From assembly GCA_018659505.1 (NCBI GenBank), contig JABJMI010000728.1, positions 1 through 20,265 on the forward strand: a stretch of 20,265 nt of DNA, read 5' to 3'. The notes under the pieces were generated by a model. It was given only the letters and a program-made list of their open reading frames with translations. It searched no databases and was not told the origin of the DNA. The position numbers were made by a program, and so were the translations under genes. This document shows positions 5,314 through 14,627 of the stretch, piece after piece. The stretch is from Planctomicrobium sp. GTDB lineage: Bacteria > Planctomycetota > Planctomycetia > Planctomycetales > Planctomycetaceae. Positions within the stretch are counted from its first letter, which is position 1. The number at the start of each line of letters is the position of its first letter.

Positions 5314-6381
5314 TTACGACTTTGATGGTTCTGGAATACGGTCATCGACATCGACCGCTTGCCCGATCAGTCTCAGGAATGAAATTGCCCACCAGGTTGG
5401 ATCGAGTTCCCACCATTTGTGACCTGCTCGTGCGAGACGTGGATGAGCGTGATGATTGTTGTGCCAGCCTTCGCCATAAGCAGCGACTGCCACCCACCAC
5501 AAATTTCGTGAGGCGTCAGTTGTTTCATAGTTGCGGTATCCCCACAAGTGTGTGGCTGAATTGACTAACCATGTACTGTGGTAGGCAAGCACAACACGCA
5601 CACATAATCCCCAAAGCAACATTGGAAGACCACCAAAGTAGAGGAGAGTCAGTCCTGTTCCCCATAACCAGAGCGGGAATGTCTTCTCGAAGAAGACAAG
5701 AGTTTTGTCTTTAGTGAGATCGGGAACATAATGCTTGAACAGCAATTCGTCTTTGCGTTTTGGGTGATTGAGCATCATCCACCACAAGTGTGACCACCAG
5801 GCATCTTCCAGCGGAGAGTGCGGGTCACCTTCCTGGTCTGATTGACCGTGGTGAACACGATGAGTCGCTGTCCACCGCAGCGGACCACCTTCACCAGCGA
5901 TAACGCCAAAGAATGTTGCGACGACCTTCGCAGGCCATTTCAGTCTTAATGATCTGTGAGACAGGCAGCGGTGGTAAGCGAGGCAAATTCCGATGCTGCA
6001 GGTGAGCCAGTGCAAGACAACTGCAACACCAAATGCTTGCCATGTAAAGTAGAACGGGGCAATCAACGCACCGACGTGCATGGCGATCATCCAGCCAGCG
6101 ACAATCCAGTCAACATTTTTCCACGCGAGCCGATCTGGTGAAAAGTAAGCAAGAATCTCTTGCCGCTCCATCGCATTTTGGCTCAATTGTTTTTTCGGCT
6201 CACGTTCAACTTCCAGTCGTTCGTGCAGTGCGTCGACATCGACACCATCAACGAGGACAGCCTCGGGGTTTTCCTCAAGGGTGGTCTCTTCAGTGATGAC
6301 TTGGACTGCTGAATCATTGGAAAGATCAGACGACTCAACGTCCATTTCTTCGGATTCAGGGCGTTCTATGAGAGTAGACAT
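5314..6381 (-). CDS. Acyl-CoA/acyl-lipid delta-9-type fatty acid desaturase
   Basis: A 355-residue membrane di-iron desaturase that introduces a cis double bond into a saturated acyl chain. All three histidine boxes are present: H137RCLSH142, H174RVHH178 and H308NNHH312 (numbered from ATG 6381). Hydrophobic segments around VDWIVAGWMIAMHVGALI, FGVAVVLHWLTCSIGICLAY and the LLYFGGLPMLLWGLCVRVVL region supply the membrane pairs. The GEGWHNNHHAHP context is typical of acyl-CoA desaturases. About 80 N-terminal residues are an unusual acidic extension (many E, D, S) of unknown role. An in-frame TTG at 6414 is rejected for ATG 6381. It is transcribed divergently from the Dabb gene; two direct 11-bp repeats in the shared promoter region may be regulatory. 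Confidence 0.93.
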   Translation of the reverse strand: MSTLIERPESEEMDVESSDLSNDSAVQVITEETTLEENPEAVLVDGVDVDALHERLEVEREPKKQLSQNAMERQEILAYFSPDRLAWKNVDWIVAGWMIAMHVGALIAPFYFTWQAFGVAVVLHWLTCSIGICLAYHRCLSHRSLRLKWPAKVVATFFGVIAGEGGPLRWTATHRVHHGQSDQEGDPHSPLEDAWWSHLWWMMLNHPKRKDELLFKHYVPDLTKDKTLVFFEKTFPLWLWGTGLTLLYFGGLPMLLWGLCVRVVLAYHSTWLVNSATHLWGYRNYETTDASRNLWWVAVAAYGEGWHNNHHAHPRLARAGHKWWELDPTWWAISFLRLIGQAVDVDDRIPEPSKS

Positions 6382-6447
6382 TATTATTTGTCCCAGTTCT
6401 TTAAATGGAATCAAGGAGTAGAGCTTCCTTGCCTCTTTTGATGGGAG

Positions 6448-6480
6448 TATTCTATCAGATTTTCGGGGATATTCTGTCAG
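6448..6480. promoter_or_regulatory. Direct repeats in the desaturase/Dabb divergent promoter region
   Basis: TATTCTATCAG (6448-6458) and TATTCTGTCAG (6470-6480) differ at one position and are 22 bp apart, about two helical turns. They lie in the 278-bp region between the two divergent start codons. They could be binding sites of a lipid-responsive regulator; no regulator is identified. Confidence 0.35.
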
Positions 6481-6659
6481 GTGAAGGAGAAACTTTAGTC
6501 AAAGTTGCGCAAACTCTGTCACAGCAATGTCAACGCGCCGAAAAACCTTTCCTTCAATAGGTTTACATCGAGAGGCAGCTAAGCCTATACTCAATGTGGA
6601 TCTGAATTTTTCGCGTTATGGCGATTTATAAATCACATTTTCTTACCAGGAGAATCTCA

Positions 6660-7070
6660 ATGTTGAGATTGAAAACGGGATATTACGTACTCACATTGGT
6701 CTTGGTCGCTGGATTTGTAGCGAATTTGCATGCAGCAGAGAAAGACCAAACGGCTAAGGAACAGAAGTTGTTAAGACACGTGGTCATGTTTTCCTTTAAC
6801 GATGATGCCACAGAGGATCAAATTACCGAGATCGTGAAGGCTTTCGGCGAACTCCCCAAGCAGATTAAAACGATCCACGCCTACGAGTGGGGTACAAACA
6901 ACAGCCCAGAAGGGTTAAACAAGACGCACACACACTGCTTTCTTGTGACCTTCAAGTCAGAAAAGGATCGAGACGAATATCTGCCGCACCCGGCTCATAA
7001 AGAATTTGTCATAAAGCTCAAACCCATCTTGAAGGACGTGACAGTCATTGATTATTGGGCATCTCATTGA
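6660..7070 (+). CDS. Secreted stress-responsive alpha/beta-barrel (Dabb) domain protein
   Basis: 136 residues from ATG 6660, chosen because AGGAG (6648-6652) stands 7 nt upstream; the earlier ATG at 6618 lacks a site and would bury the signal peptide. Residues 1-26 are a signal peptide (positive MLRLK, hydrophobic VLTLVLVAGFVA, then LHAAEK). The mature part starts with LLRHVVMFSFNDDATEDQI, the hallmark of Dabb domains (ferredoxin-like dimeric barrels), and ends VTVIDYW. The Dabb family is functionally diverse, and secreted versions are frequent in planctomycetes. No catalytic residues can be assigned. It is followed by a weak stem-loop (7135-7161). Confidence 0.85.
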   Translation: MLRLKTGYYVLTLVLVAGFVANLHAAEKDQTAKEQKLLRHVVMFSFNDDATEDQITEIVKAFGELPKQIKTIHAYEWGTNNSPEGLNKTHTHCFLVTFKSEKDRDEYLPHPAHKEFVIKLKPILKDVTVIDYWASH

Positions 7071-7134
7071 TTTGTTCGGCTGACCTCGGGATAGTTCATT
7101 GCTAAACTCGAAACTTCGAGTAAAAACGGTATGG

Positions 7135-7161
7135 TCCGTCAGTTGTCGCTGACGGATTTTC
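7135..7161 (+). terminator. Weak stem-loop between the Dabb gene and purA
   Basis: TCCGTCAG (7135-7142) pairs with CTGACGGA (7149-7156), followed by TTTT at 7158-7161. A second small dyad, ACTCGAA-AC-TTCGAGT, lies at 7106-7121. Either the Dabb transcript ends here or this is the purA leader. The structure argues against the longer purA reading frame that begins at 7131. Confidence 0.4.
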
Positions 7162-7217
7162 ATTGCGCGAGAGTTTGGTATCGACGACCGCGATCTATTT
7201 CGGATTTTGGAATTGTT

Positions 7218-8495
7218 ATGGCAGTGACTGCAGTAGTAGGTCTTCAGTGGGGAGACGAGGCGAAGGGTAAGATTGTTGATATCCTTTCGGACCAACACGA
7301 AATTATTGTCCGTTATCTGGGTGGTAATAACGCTGGCCACACAGTCATGTTTGACGGTCAGACCTACAAACTCTCACTTCTTCCTTCAGGAATTCTGCGT
7401 TCCAATGCTGTCTCTGTGATCGCAAACGGAGTGGTAGTGAATCCGAAGGCGTTGCTGAGTGAGATTGAATCAATCAAAGCTCAGGGTGTTCAACCTGGAA
7501 AGCTGCTCATCAGCGATAAAGCTCATGTGATTTTCCCTTATCACATGATTGAAGAAGCGATCCTCGAAGCTCGTCGTGGAGACAAAGCAATCGGGACCAC
7601 AATGCGTGGAATCGGTACTTGCTATCGCGATAAAATTGGTCGAACTCACGCAATTCGAATGGGCGATTTACTTCGTCCAGAGTTGTTCCGTGAACGTCTG
7701 GATGAGATCGTCGAAGCGAAGAACATCATCATTAAAGCCTTTGATCCAACGGCTGAGATCCCGACCGCTCAAGAATTGTATGACGAGTACATGGTCTACA
7801 TCGATCAATTGCGAGACTCGGTCATCGACACGACATCATACCTCCATAGAGAACTTAAAAACGGCAAATCAATGTTGTTTGAAGGTGCTCAGGGAAGCCT
7901 CTTAGATATCGACCACGGGACGTTTCCGTATGTCACTTCTTCAAATAGTTCTGGCTGTGGAATTCAAGCCGGCAGCGGTGTCCCGAGTCGAATGATTGAT
8001 CGTGTCATCGGGATCGTAAAAGCTTACACGACACGTGTTGGTGGCGGTCCTTGCCCAACCGAGTTGGTGGACGAAACCGGCGAACATATTCGCCAAGAAG
8101 GACGTGAATTCGGCACGGTCACAGGCCGCCCTCGACGTTGTGGTTGGTTCGACGCTGTCGCAACAGGTCATGGAGCGAGAGTTAGTGGGATCGATTGCAT
8201 CGCCTTGATGTTACTCGACGTGTTGAGCAAACTGGACGAACTCAAAATCTGTGAAGCCTACGAAATCGATGGCGAACGGACGACCGATTTCCCGAGTCAA
8301 CTCGACGATCTCGCGAAAGCGAAACCTGTTTATCGCACGATGCCGGGATGGAAGTCCGACATCACCGGAGTTCGCAAGCTTGAAGATTTCCCTAAAGAAG
8401 CTCGACAGTACATTGATACCGTTGCTGAGTTAATGGAATCAGAAGTCGGCTTCGTCTCCATCGGTCCCGACCGCGAACAGACGGTTATTCTGTAA
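7218..8495 (+). CDS. purA: Adenylosuccinate synthetase
   Basis: Catalyses GTP-dependent condensation of IMP and aspartate to adenylosuccinate, the first committed step to AMP. 425 residues from ATG 7218, the usual family length. The frame extends upstream to 7131, but those 29 residues cover a hairpin and have no family counterpart. Residues D13 (WGDEAKGK) and H41 (GGNNAGHTV) match the E. coli catalytic pair. IMP and Mg contacts are seen in [15 protein letters not shown] and [20 protein letters not shown], and the late [18 protein letters not shown] and SIGPDR segments are intact. The phosphate loop reads GDEAKGK, with Ala where most bacterial enzymes have Gly. It is single and not in a visible operon. 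Confidence 0.96.
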   Translation: MAVTAVVGLQWGDEAKGKIVDILSDQHEIIVRYLGGNNAGHTVMFDGQTYKLSLLPSGILRSNAVSVIANGVVVNPKALLSEIESIKAQGVQPGKLLISDKAHVIFPYHMIEEAILEARRGDKAIGTTMRGIGTCYRDKIGRTHAIRMGDLLRPELFRERLDEIVEAKNIIIKAFDPTAEIPTAQELYDEYMVYIDQLRDSVIDTTSYLHRELKNGKSMLFEGAQGSLLDIDHGTFPYVTSSNSSGCGIQAGSGVPSRMIDRVIGIVKAYTTRVGGGPCPTELVDETGEHIRQEGREFGTVTGRPRRCGWFDAVATGHGARVSGIDCIALMLLDVLSKLDELKICEAYEIDGERTTDFPSQLDDLAKAKPVYRTMPGWKSDITGVRKLEDFPKEARQYIDTVAELMESEVGFVSIGPDREQTVIL

Positions 8496-9245
8496 GCGGC
8501 TGAAAGTAACAAAAGGCAAAATCTCCGCGGAGGCACTGAGACGCGGAGAAATCTTAAACGAGGTGTCGATTGCTTACGCACCATTCATTCTTCAATGCTC
8601 ACTCTGACTCTGGTCTGTTGAAAATTTCACGAGATTACACGAAAGAACATCACGCCAGTTGAGACCAGTTTGGCAACCATTTGGAATATTTTGGAATATT
8701 AAAAAGTGTAAATTGACAATTGACAAATGCAAAATGAAGTATGAATTGTAGTCATTTTTCACTTTACATTTTACAATTTCACTTTTTCAATGCCTTCTGT
8801 CGACTCGATCTTTTTGTAATTGACGGCTTTAATCTATCCTTCCCAGTTCTCCCACTCGCATTGATTTGAATCAGCCTACCGTGCCTCTGTGTTGAATCAT
8901 TTCTTTTCTTGAATGCAAACTGACTGCTAGAGTTCAGAACTCTGCCACCACTGAGAACTCGAAATCGTCAGTCTTGACGATGAAACGGGCTTTCTCTACC
9001 GTGACGATACTTTCTGCGAGACTGAGGATTGAAATTTCTTGATACTATAGAGCAAGGCTTTTCCCAATCCCGGCGATGACTGAGAGTATGCTGGGAAGAT
9101 CGCCTGCTGAGATATTCTGACCGCAGGTTGATCAATAATTTACAGTGCTTCATGTGTGATAGTGCTCCACAACAACATGTGCAGAGCAACTTTACACAAC
9201 AAAGTGAACAAAATTTCAATAGAATTTCGGAGTTAAGGAAAAACA
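8496..9245. other. 750-bp non-coding stretch between purA and sat with several repeats
   Basis: No convincing gene; the ORF on the minus strand is low complexity and overlaps the sat leader. Contents: a hairpin of TCTCCGCG (8522-8529) with CGCGGAGA (8542-8549) around GGCACTGAG; a 10-bp direct repeat TTGGAATATT twice (8681-8700); an AT-rich 87-bp inverted-repeat element (8701-8787); and a segment ending GCCTCTGTGTTGAATC (8883-8898). The sat promoter must lie in its right part, but I see no clear -35/-10 pair or riboswitch. Confidence 0.5.
8701..8787. repeat. AT-rich element with terminal inverted repeats (MITE-like)
   Basis: AAAAAGTGTAAATTG (8701-8715) is matched by CAATTTCACTTTTT (8774-8787) with one dinucleotide missing. 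The interior repeats the motif family ACAATTGACAAATGCAAAATG and TTTACATTTTACAATTT. It could fold as one long imperfect hairpin. The copy number in the genome is unknown. Confidence 0.45.
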
Positions 9246-10502
9246 ATGGCAGATCTTATCGCCCCACATGGTGGACTTTCAGAACCTGTTTGCTGCACTG
9301 TTGCGGCAGATCAGATTGACGCATTCAAAACGGAAGCCGCTGACCTGAAGAAGGTTCCCGTTTCCGCTGCTGATCTCTCTAGTGTCTACCGTTTCGCTGA
9401 CGGAACACTCAGTCCGCTGACCGGTCCCATGGATCAGGCAACCTACAACCGCGTGCTGGAAGAATCAGTCATTGAGAACAATGGCGAAAAATACGCTTGG
9501 ACAATTCCAATCGCTTTTCCTGTGACAGCGGAAGTCGCTGGCACCCTTTCAGCTGGTGAGAAGGTCGCCCTTACGAATCCTGCTGGCGAAGTCGTTGCGA
9601 CTCTGCAACTCAATGATGTCTACGAATGGGACAAGCAGAAGTATATATCTTCAGTCTATCTCACAGATCGTACCGATCACCCTGGAGCCGACATGGTTCT
9701 TGTGGGAGATGCCGATAAAACTCACCTCATTGGTGGAGAAATTCAGGCTTTGCCACAACCTAAGAATGCAAACTTCGGTCAATATGTTTTGACTCCTCGC
9801 GAAGTCCGCAAGTTACTTGCTGAAGCGGGTTGGGACGCCGCAGTCGCTTTCCAGACACGAAATCCATTGCACCGTGCTCACGAGTATGCCCTGGTTTATG
9901 CTCTTGAGAAGCTTCTCAAAGAAGGCAAAAACGCCGGTGCTGTTTTGAATCCATTGATTGGTGAAACAAAAGGAGACGACGTTAACGCTGAGATTCGTAT
10001 GCAGACATACGAGACACTCATCAGCGAACGTCAAATGGGCGACGGCGACAGCGATGCCGAGCTTTGGGGTTCACGATCAGAGTCCGTTCCAGATCGCGTC
10101 AAACTACTCGGTCTTGATATCAAAATGTTCTACGGTGGACCTAAAGAAGCTGTCATGCACGGCATCTATCGTCAGAACATGGGATACACCCACATCGTCA
10201 TCGGTCGTAAACATGCTGATGCTCCTTTCAAAGATGGGACAGCGATCTGGGGAGATTTCGATGCACAAGAAATCTTCGAAAACCTCAACGGCGACCTCAA
10301 GATTGAGCCTGTAAAAGTCGGCTTCGCAGCCTATTACGAATCAATGGGACGCGTCGATTTGATGGAAAATCACAAAGACGATAAACCTGTCTTCATCTCT
10401 GGTAAAGATGTTCGTGCGACCCTTCAAAAAGGTGAGCAGGTCGACCCTCGTATCATGCGTGAGTCCACCTCACGCATTCTTGCAGATGCCATGAAACAGT
10501 AA
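9246..10502 (+). CDS. sat: ATP sulfurylase (sulfate adenylyltransferase)
   Basis: Forms adenosine 5'-phosphosulfate from ATP and sulfate, the entry to sulfate assimilation. 418 residues, the length of the homo-oligomeric bacterial Sat without an APS-kinase domain. Residues 1-170 are the PUA-like N-domain ([33 protein letters not shown]). The catalytic signature is [11 protein letters not shown] (203-213), with both nucleotidyltransferase histidines. The second motif, usually GRDHAG, here reads GRKHADAP (320-327), followed by FDAQEIF. ATG 9246 follows a GGAGTTAAGGA stretch. No cysC, cysD or reductase gene is adjacent. It is followed by a strong terminator, so the gene is probably monocistronic. 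Confidence 0.94.
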   Translation: MADLIAPHGGLSEPVCCTVAADQIDAFKTEAADLKKVPVSAADLSSVYRFADGTLSPLTGPMDQATYNRVLEESVIENNGEKYAWTIPIAFPVTAEVAGTLSAGEKVALTNPAGEVVATLQLNDVYEWDKQKYISSVYLTDRTDHPGADMVLVGDADKTHLIGGEIQALPQPKNANFGQYVLTPREVRKLLAEAGWDAAVAFQTRNPLHRAHEYALVYALEKLLKEGKNAGAVLNPLIGETKGDDVNAEIRMQTYETLISERQMGDGDSDAELWGSRSESVPDRVKLLGLDIKMFYGGPKEAVMHGIYRQNMGYTHIVIGRKHADAPFKDGTAIWGDFDAQEIFENLNGDLKIEPVKVGFAAYYESMGRVDLMENHKDDKPVFISGKDVRATLQKGEQVDPRIMRESTSRILADAMKQ

Positions 10503-10529
10503 TTTCATCGAAGTACGTACGAGAAAGAG

Positions 10530-10564
10530 ACCTTCAAGGTGATCAACACCTTGGAGGTTTTTTT
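10530..10564 (+). terminator. Intrinsic terminator of sat
   Basis: ACCTTCAAGGTG (10530-10541) pairs with CACCTTGGAGGT (10547-10558) with one G-U wobble around the loop ATCAA; seven T residues follow (10558-10564). It starts 28 nt after the sat stop codon. Confidence 0.88.
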
Positions 10565-10615
10565 CATTTAGATCCGTTTCTCGACGAATGTCATGGAAGC
10601 CCTGAGCTTCGTTGC

Positions 10616-10987
10616 TCATGAGTCAGTGTAGAGAAAGCTCAGGATCCACGCTGCCTCTTCTGAAAGTAGATGATTCGGTTGACTCTTCACGAATCGAAGA
10701 AGATTTTCGAGCGGTGGGTCAATGAGACTTGGGTAGGGTAATTCACCTGTCTCCTCAGCGAGCTTGCGGAATTCATTTAGAAGCGTTGCGAGTCCTTCAT
10801 CTGACTCAAGTGAACATGCACGAAACGTCTCAATCAGTCGTTTGCCATCTCGGACGTCATATTTAAACTTGCCGCTGATTGCTTCCCAGTATTTGATCGC
10901 TAGTTCGAGATCGTTCGGACAAGTTGCAAGCATAACTTTCAATTCTGTCACATGAGTGTACCATTGCTGATGCGAGAATTTCGTCAT
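10616..10987 (-). CDS. Hypothetical protein, 123 residues
   Basis: I do not recognise the family. ATG 10987 to TGA 10616, minus strand, convergent with sat. The protein is predicted soluble and mostly helical, with an acidic C-terminal half (LATLLNEFRKLAEETGELP, then LLSEEAAWILSFLYTDS). The leucine and tryptophan spacing would suit a small helical bundle such as an immunity-like or TPR-like fold, but this is only an impression. No signal peptide, membrane segment or metal motif is seen. No Shine-Dalgarno sequence is evident. Composition and codon use look like the neighbours and the frame is clean, so it is probably a real gene. Confidence 0.6.
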   Translation of the reverse strand: MTKFSHQQWYTHVTELKVMLATCPNDLELAIKYWEAISGKFKYDVRDGKRLIETFRACSLESDEGLATLLNEFRKLAEETGELPYPSLIDPPLENLLRFVKSQPNHLLSEEAAWILSFLYTDS

Positions 10988-11075
10988 ATAAGGTTTACTG
11001 TTAGAAGGGGTTAATTACCTGGAAAGGTGAGTGAAATGCGATTCCCCAATCTATTCCTGCTTTACTGGTAAATCC

Positions 11076-11411
11076 ATGCCCGAGATCAAGAAAACGTCGA
11101 AGGTCTTTCGTACTCACAATCTGATGACTCTGTTATTCAGCATTCCTTTACTGGGCTGTTTCGCATATCTGTATCTCATGGAAGGCATGCACGCAGTCAT
11201 TCATCCCGTCTACGTGATGATAGCTGCTTTCCCAGTATTGATCGCAGGATTGTGGCTGCAAAACCGTCGATGGACTCGTTTCAAATGTCCTGATTGCGGA
11301 AAACTTCTCGAACGGTCACTCAAGCTTGATGGAGAACCATTAACCTTTCACTGTGAAAAGTGCGACATCAAATGGGACACCGGCTTCACTGATCAGATGG
11401 ACTCAACCTGA
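11076..11411 (+). CDS. Small membrane protein with C-terminal zinc ribbon
   Basis: 111 residues from ATG 11076. An in-frame GTG at 11031 with GGAAAGG upstream is the alternative start and would add 15 residues. Two hydrophobic segments are present: LMTLLFSIPLLGCFAYLYL (about residues 16-34) and VIHPVYVMIAAFPVLIAGLW (about 41-60). A cytoplasmic zinc ribbon follows, with CPDCGK and CEKCDIKW knuckles about 20 residues apart. Domain order (two transmembrane helices, then a treble-clef or ribbon) is frequent in small uncharacterised bacterial proteins; the function is unknown. An 11-codon ORF starting at ATG 11036 (MRFPNLFLLYW) ends 4 nt before the chosen ATG and could act as a leader. Confidence 0.6.
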   Translation: MPEIKKTSKVFRTHNLMTLLFSIPLLGCFAYLYLMEGMHAVIHPVYVMIAAFPVLIAGLWLQNRRWTRFKCPDCGKLLERSLKLDGEPLTFHCEKCDIKWDTGFTDQMDST

Positions 11412-11674
11412 TCCGGCAGGTTGGCTGTCATCAGCCTGTTTCTTGTGCTTCCAGTCTACCTTCTTGGGGCCTCAGGCTGCCCATAGAAATTGGCAAGTAC
11501 CTCATCATTCGCTCTGTGGGCAATTTCTAGGACGGCTTTTCGTGATTCAAGGATCTGTCACGACAAATTGTCCACCGCCGCCTGTTGCCTAATGACTACA
11601 TCTATCTAATGTTAGGGAAGCTTTGACCTACAGACGCTCTCGCTAGGGTCGAGTTTTCTATCTGTCCACAAAAA

Positions 11675-11714
11675 AACTCACCTGCCCGAGATGTTAATCT
11701 CCAACAGGTGAGTT
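11675..11714 (-). terminator. Hairpin with poly-A/poly-T edge; leftward terminator or small-RNA end
   Basis: AACTCACCTG (11675-11684) pairs perfectly with CAGGTGAGTT (11705-11714). The left arm is preceded by a run of A (about 11670-11676), which reads as a T tract on the minus strand. It therefore looks like a terminator for leftward transcription, yet no minus-strand gene is evident to its right. An unannotated small transcript would explain it. Confidence 0.5.
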
Positions 11715-12115
11715 GTTCATGTCTCGGGGGTTTATAAAACCAGCTAGCTTAAAATGAAAAGATCCCGACCCATTGACATGAAAATAAACGGGGATGAATA
11801 ATTTCTTGGAAAGCAATTTCAATGCCAATGGAATGTAAAGCAAGTGAAAGATCGGTGAGGCAGAGGAAATGTTGTCACTTGTAACGACGTAGGGGGAGGA
11901 GTCGACTCGGATTGGTGCATTTCGACTCGCTGCAAAATGGATCATCAAGCGTCTCGCAATGCACCATATGCGTACTAATTCGTTCAGAATAGCTTCAATG
12001 TGTCGACTTTAAGGACAGTTTTATGAAATAAACGCGTTGGTACAGTACGTGCATATTGTTGAAGTTCGTAATGCGAGTGAGAAACAGGCCCGCACTCTGC
12101 TCGTTGAACGGCGAT

Positions 12116-12146
12116 AAGCGTTTCCGGAGAATATCTGGAAACGCTT
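12116..12146. other. Perfect 10-bp hairpin upstream of the FHA regulator
   Basis: AAGCGTTTCC (12116-12125) and GGAAACGCTT (12137-12146) flank an 11-nt loop. No T tract follows. It lies about 145 bp before the regulator start, a distance suited to an operator or leader structure. Confidence 0.45.
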
Positions 12147-12290
12147 TCGTCGTTTATGGACCGAGTTGAGTCGCTGAACTCACAAGTTTCATAAGAATGT
12201 ATTATTATTAAACATCGGGGAATGCAAAATGCTGCACTGCTTGGTCTTCGAGTGGTTTTCTTGGTCATCACTAGAATGTGAAAGCAAACG

Positions 12291-14366
12291 ATGGAAGAGT
12301 CGGAAGAGACACGGATTGATAACTTGCAAGCTGAGCCGCAATTGAACCCTCTCTATCTCGTAGTGCACCGGGGCGATGCACTTCTTGAGGTCGTACAGCT
12401 TCCTAACCAGGGACGCATTAGAATCGGGCGCGCCTCGTCAAATCGCGTTGTCCTGGAAGACCCTAAGTGCAGCCGGGAACATTGTGAAATCTACCACAGA
12501 GGGCAACACTGGCTCGTCCGAGATTTAGACAGTCGAAATGGGCTCACAATTGATGAACGCCGAGTCACTGACGACCACGTTCTTCAGTTGGGAGAGTCGT
12601 TACGTATTGGGCAATGCTCAATGCTGTTCACAGACAAGCATCCAGACGACACCAATGCCACTTCTCTGGATCGTTCGGGGATCACGAACGATTCGGGATT
12701 TCAAATCATCGAAAGGCAGGCGGGAACCCAATTTGATAACCCTTCGCTGCAACGCATTCAAAACCGAACAGAAGGAGCGGCAGAGTTATTTCACATTGCC
12801 CGATTGATGGTCGCACCAACAACCGTTGAGGAACTCAGCGAAGTGGTTCTTGGTGGGCTACTTGCCTTTTCGGGTGCGAGTATGGGAGGAGTCTTACTCG
12901 GAGTCGGTCAAAATTCTCCCTCTCAATACAGCGATCTCAAGCCATTTGCGTTGAATGGTTGTGAGGATGCACGTCGGCTTTCCAGCTTTCTCTCACAAAT
13001 CGTACTGGACGACAAAGACGCGATTCTCGCTCACGATATCACAAAGCATTCGTCATTGTCGGCACAAGACAGTTTGCAAGCTTTGGCTGCCGACAGTGCG
13101 ATCTGTGCTCCCATCCGACACCATCAACGCCTCTTCGGGGTCATCCACCTTTACAGCTGGAATGCCTCTGATGCGATGAACCAGTCTCACCTCGAATTCA
13201 TTCTCGCAGTCGCAGATCAGATGGGAGACCATCTCAACACACTGCTGGAGAAGGCAGAACTGGTCGTCGGTTTAGAAAAATCCCGCCTGCAAATTACCGA
13301 GCTACAGGGGCAATTGGGCGAAGAAACGGAACTCGTTGGAAGCAGTCAAAAGCTTGAAGCGGTCAGACGCTCCATCGCCCGAGTTGCTCCGACAGATGCT
13401 CTCGTACTCATCCGAGGCGAAAGCGGAGTGGGAAAAGAGCTTGTTGCCAGAGCGGTCCATTTCAACAGCAATCGCAAAGAGATGCCTTTTGTCTGTGTGA
13501 ACTGTGCAGCGTTAACGGAAAGCCTCTTGGAAAGTGAACTCTTCGGTCACGAGAAAGGTGCCTTCACAGGAGCCGCAAGTAGACGAGAAGGAAAGTTCGA
13601 GCAAGCAGATAAAGGGACGCTCTTCCTGGATGAGATCGGTGAAATGAGCCCTGAGATCCAGGCGAAGTTTTTGCGAGTTCTTGAAGGTCAGGCGTTCGAA
13701 AGAGTTGGCGGCGGTGAATCCGTTCAGGTCGATGTTCGTGTTGTGACAGCGACAAATCGCGATCTTGAAGTCGCAGTCCGGGAAGGAACTTTTCGACGAG
13801 ATTTATTCTTTCGCCTCCAGGTCATTGAACTGACTGTCCCTCCACTGCGAGAACGACCGGATGACATCTCCGCAATCGCTCAACATTTCGTACAGCGATT
13901 TTCCTCAAAATCCAATTCTAAAATTAAAGGGTTCTGTACGCCTGCAATCCAGAAACTGAAATCTCATCCATGGCCAGGAAATGTGCGGGAACTTCGCAAC
14001 GTCGTTGAACGTGCGGTGATTCTTTCAGATAATGAAATTTTACAGCCAGAAGATATTGTTCTCACAACTTTAAGACTTGAAGAAGAAGCTACGGGGCTCG
14101 TAACACCAGTCTTATCCGCGACGGTGAAAGAGGAGTCTGTGGAAACCAGTGTCGATCCGATGGTCGATCTCTTTGGAAGTTTTATCCAAAGAGAAATTAG
14201 TCTCGACGACATTGATCGGTACTACATTGAAGCCGTTCTCGATTCCACTGGGTGGAATAAATCGAAGGCCTCCAGAATTCTGCAGATTGAACGAACGACG
14301 CTGGATCGGCGTTTGAAGAAGTATGGGATTTCCCGACCAGATGATGCAGAAGACGAAGAAGAATAA
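12291..14366 (+). CDS. Sigma-54-dependent activator with FHA and GAF sensory domains and Fis HTH
   Basis: 691 residues. An FHA domain (22-115; [24 protein letters not shown]) binds phosphothreonine peptides, with key residues R47, S61 and N83. A GAF domain follows (about 160-320), then a short coiled linker. The AAA+ core has Walker A GESGVGKE (376-383), the sigma-54-contacting GAFTGA loop (423-428), Walker [10 protein letters not shown] (442-450), and GNVRELRN further on. The C-terminal Fis-type HTH is near 645-685 ([19 protein letters not shown]). It should use ATP to open sigma-54 promoters when its FHA domain meets a phosphorylated partner, probably from a Ser/Thr kinase encoded elsewhere, since none is adjacent. 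A receiver domain is absent. ATG 12291 has no clear ribosome binding site. Confidence 0.95.
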   Translation: MEESEETRIDNLQAEPQLNPLYLVVHRGDALLEVVQLPNQGRIRIGRASSNRVVLEDPKCSREHCEIYHRGQHWLVRDLDSRNGLTIDERRVTDDHVLQLGESLRIGQCSMLFTDKHPDDTNATSLDRSGITNDSGFQIIERQAGTQFDNPSLQRIQNRTEGAAELFHIARLMVAPTTVEELSEVVLGGLLAFSGASMGGVLLGVGQNSPSQYSDLKPFALNGCEDARRLSSFLSQIVLDDKDAILAHDITKHSSLSAQDSLQALAADSAICAPIRHHQRLFGVIHLYSWNASDAMNQSHLEFILAVADQMGDHLNTLLEKAELVVGLEKSRLQITELQGQLGEETELVGSSQKLEAVRRSIARVAPTDALVLIRGESGVGKELVARAVHFNSNRKEMPFVCVNCAALTESLLESELFGHEKGAFTGAASRREGKFEQADKGTLFLDEIGEMSPEIQAKFLRVLEGQAFERVGGGESVQVDVRVVTATNRDLEVAVREGTFRRDLFFRLQVIELTVPPLRERPDDISAIAQHFVQRFSSKSNSKIKGFCTPAIQKLKSHPWPGNVRELRNVVERAVILSDNEILQPEDIVLTTLRLEEEATGLVTPVLSATVKEESVETSVDPMVDLFGSFIQREISLDDIDRYYIEAVLDSTGWNKSKASRILQIERTTLDRRLKKYGISRPDDAEDEEE

Positions 14367-14406
14367 AAGGTAACCGATCACAGTCTCGTTAGGCTCAACA
14401 GTCTTT

Positions 14407-14590
14407 TAACCACGAAAAACACGAACCACACAAAAATAAGAGACAGGATGAATATAATTTACGGGATGATATTTCTAAATCTGTGAGCTGAATCGCGTGA
14501 ATCATCTTGAGGAATCAGACATCTTCAGCGGTTTAAGCAGTTTTGTTTGTGACGACATTCTTTTCGTGTCATTTGTGTGTTTCGTGGTTA
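14407..14590. repeat. MITE-like element bounded by inverted repeats
   Basis: TAACCACGAAA (14407-14417) is exactly inverted at 14580-14590 (TTTCGTGGTTA). The adjoining ACACGAACCACACAAA and TTTGTGTG sequences extend the similarity imperfectly. The 184-bp element contains no ORF and fills most of the gap between two plus-strand genes. Sequences of the type AACCACGAAA...CACGAA are common intergenic repeats in environmental bacterial genomes (general recollection), so it is probably a dispersed element. Confidence 0.5.
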
Positions 14591-14627
14591 GACAATAGTT
14601 TCAACATCGTGAACGGTTGCGAATAAA

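Larger units (their letters stand above)
11412..12290. other. 880-bp non-coding stretch with two strong hairpins
   Basis: No ORF here looks like a protein: candidates are short, low-complexity and lack start signals. Two perfect stems stand out, at 11675-11714 and 12116-12146 (listed separately). The stretch ends at the FHA-regulator start and must contain that gene's promoter. A small RNA gene is possible but not shown. Confidence 0.4.

Noticed and set aside
7131..7217. N-terminal extension of PurA from the upstream ATG
   Set aside because: The 29 residues lack family similarity and cover a hairpin. The start at 7218 gives the normal length and the catalytic residues D13 and H41 at standard numbering.
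8496..9245. SAM or sulfur riboswitch before sat
   Set aside because: I could not find a recognisable aptamer core; only simple hairpins and AT-rich repeats are visible.
8968..9246. Minus-strand ORF of 92 residues upstream of sat
   Set aside because: Cys-, Leu- and Arg-rich low-complexity translation, no start signal, and it would overlap the sat leader.
11694..12271. Two minus-strand ORFs (84 and 95 residues) before the FHA regulator
   Set aside because: The translations look random, no ribosome binding sites are seen, and one spans the perfect hairpin at 12116-12146.
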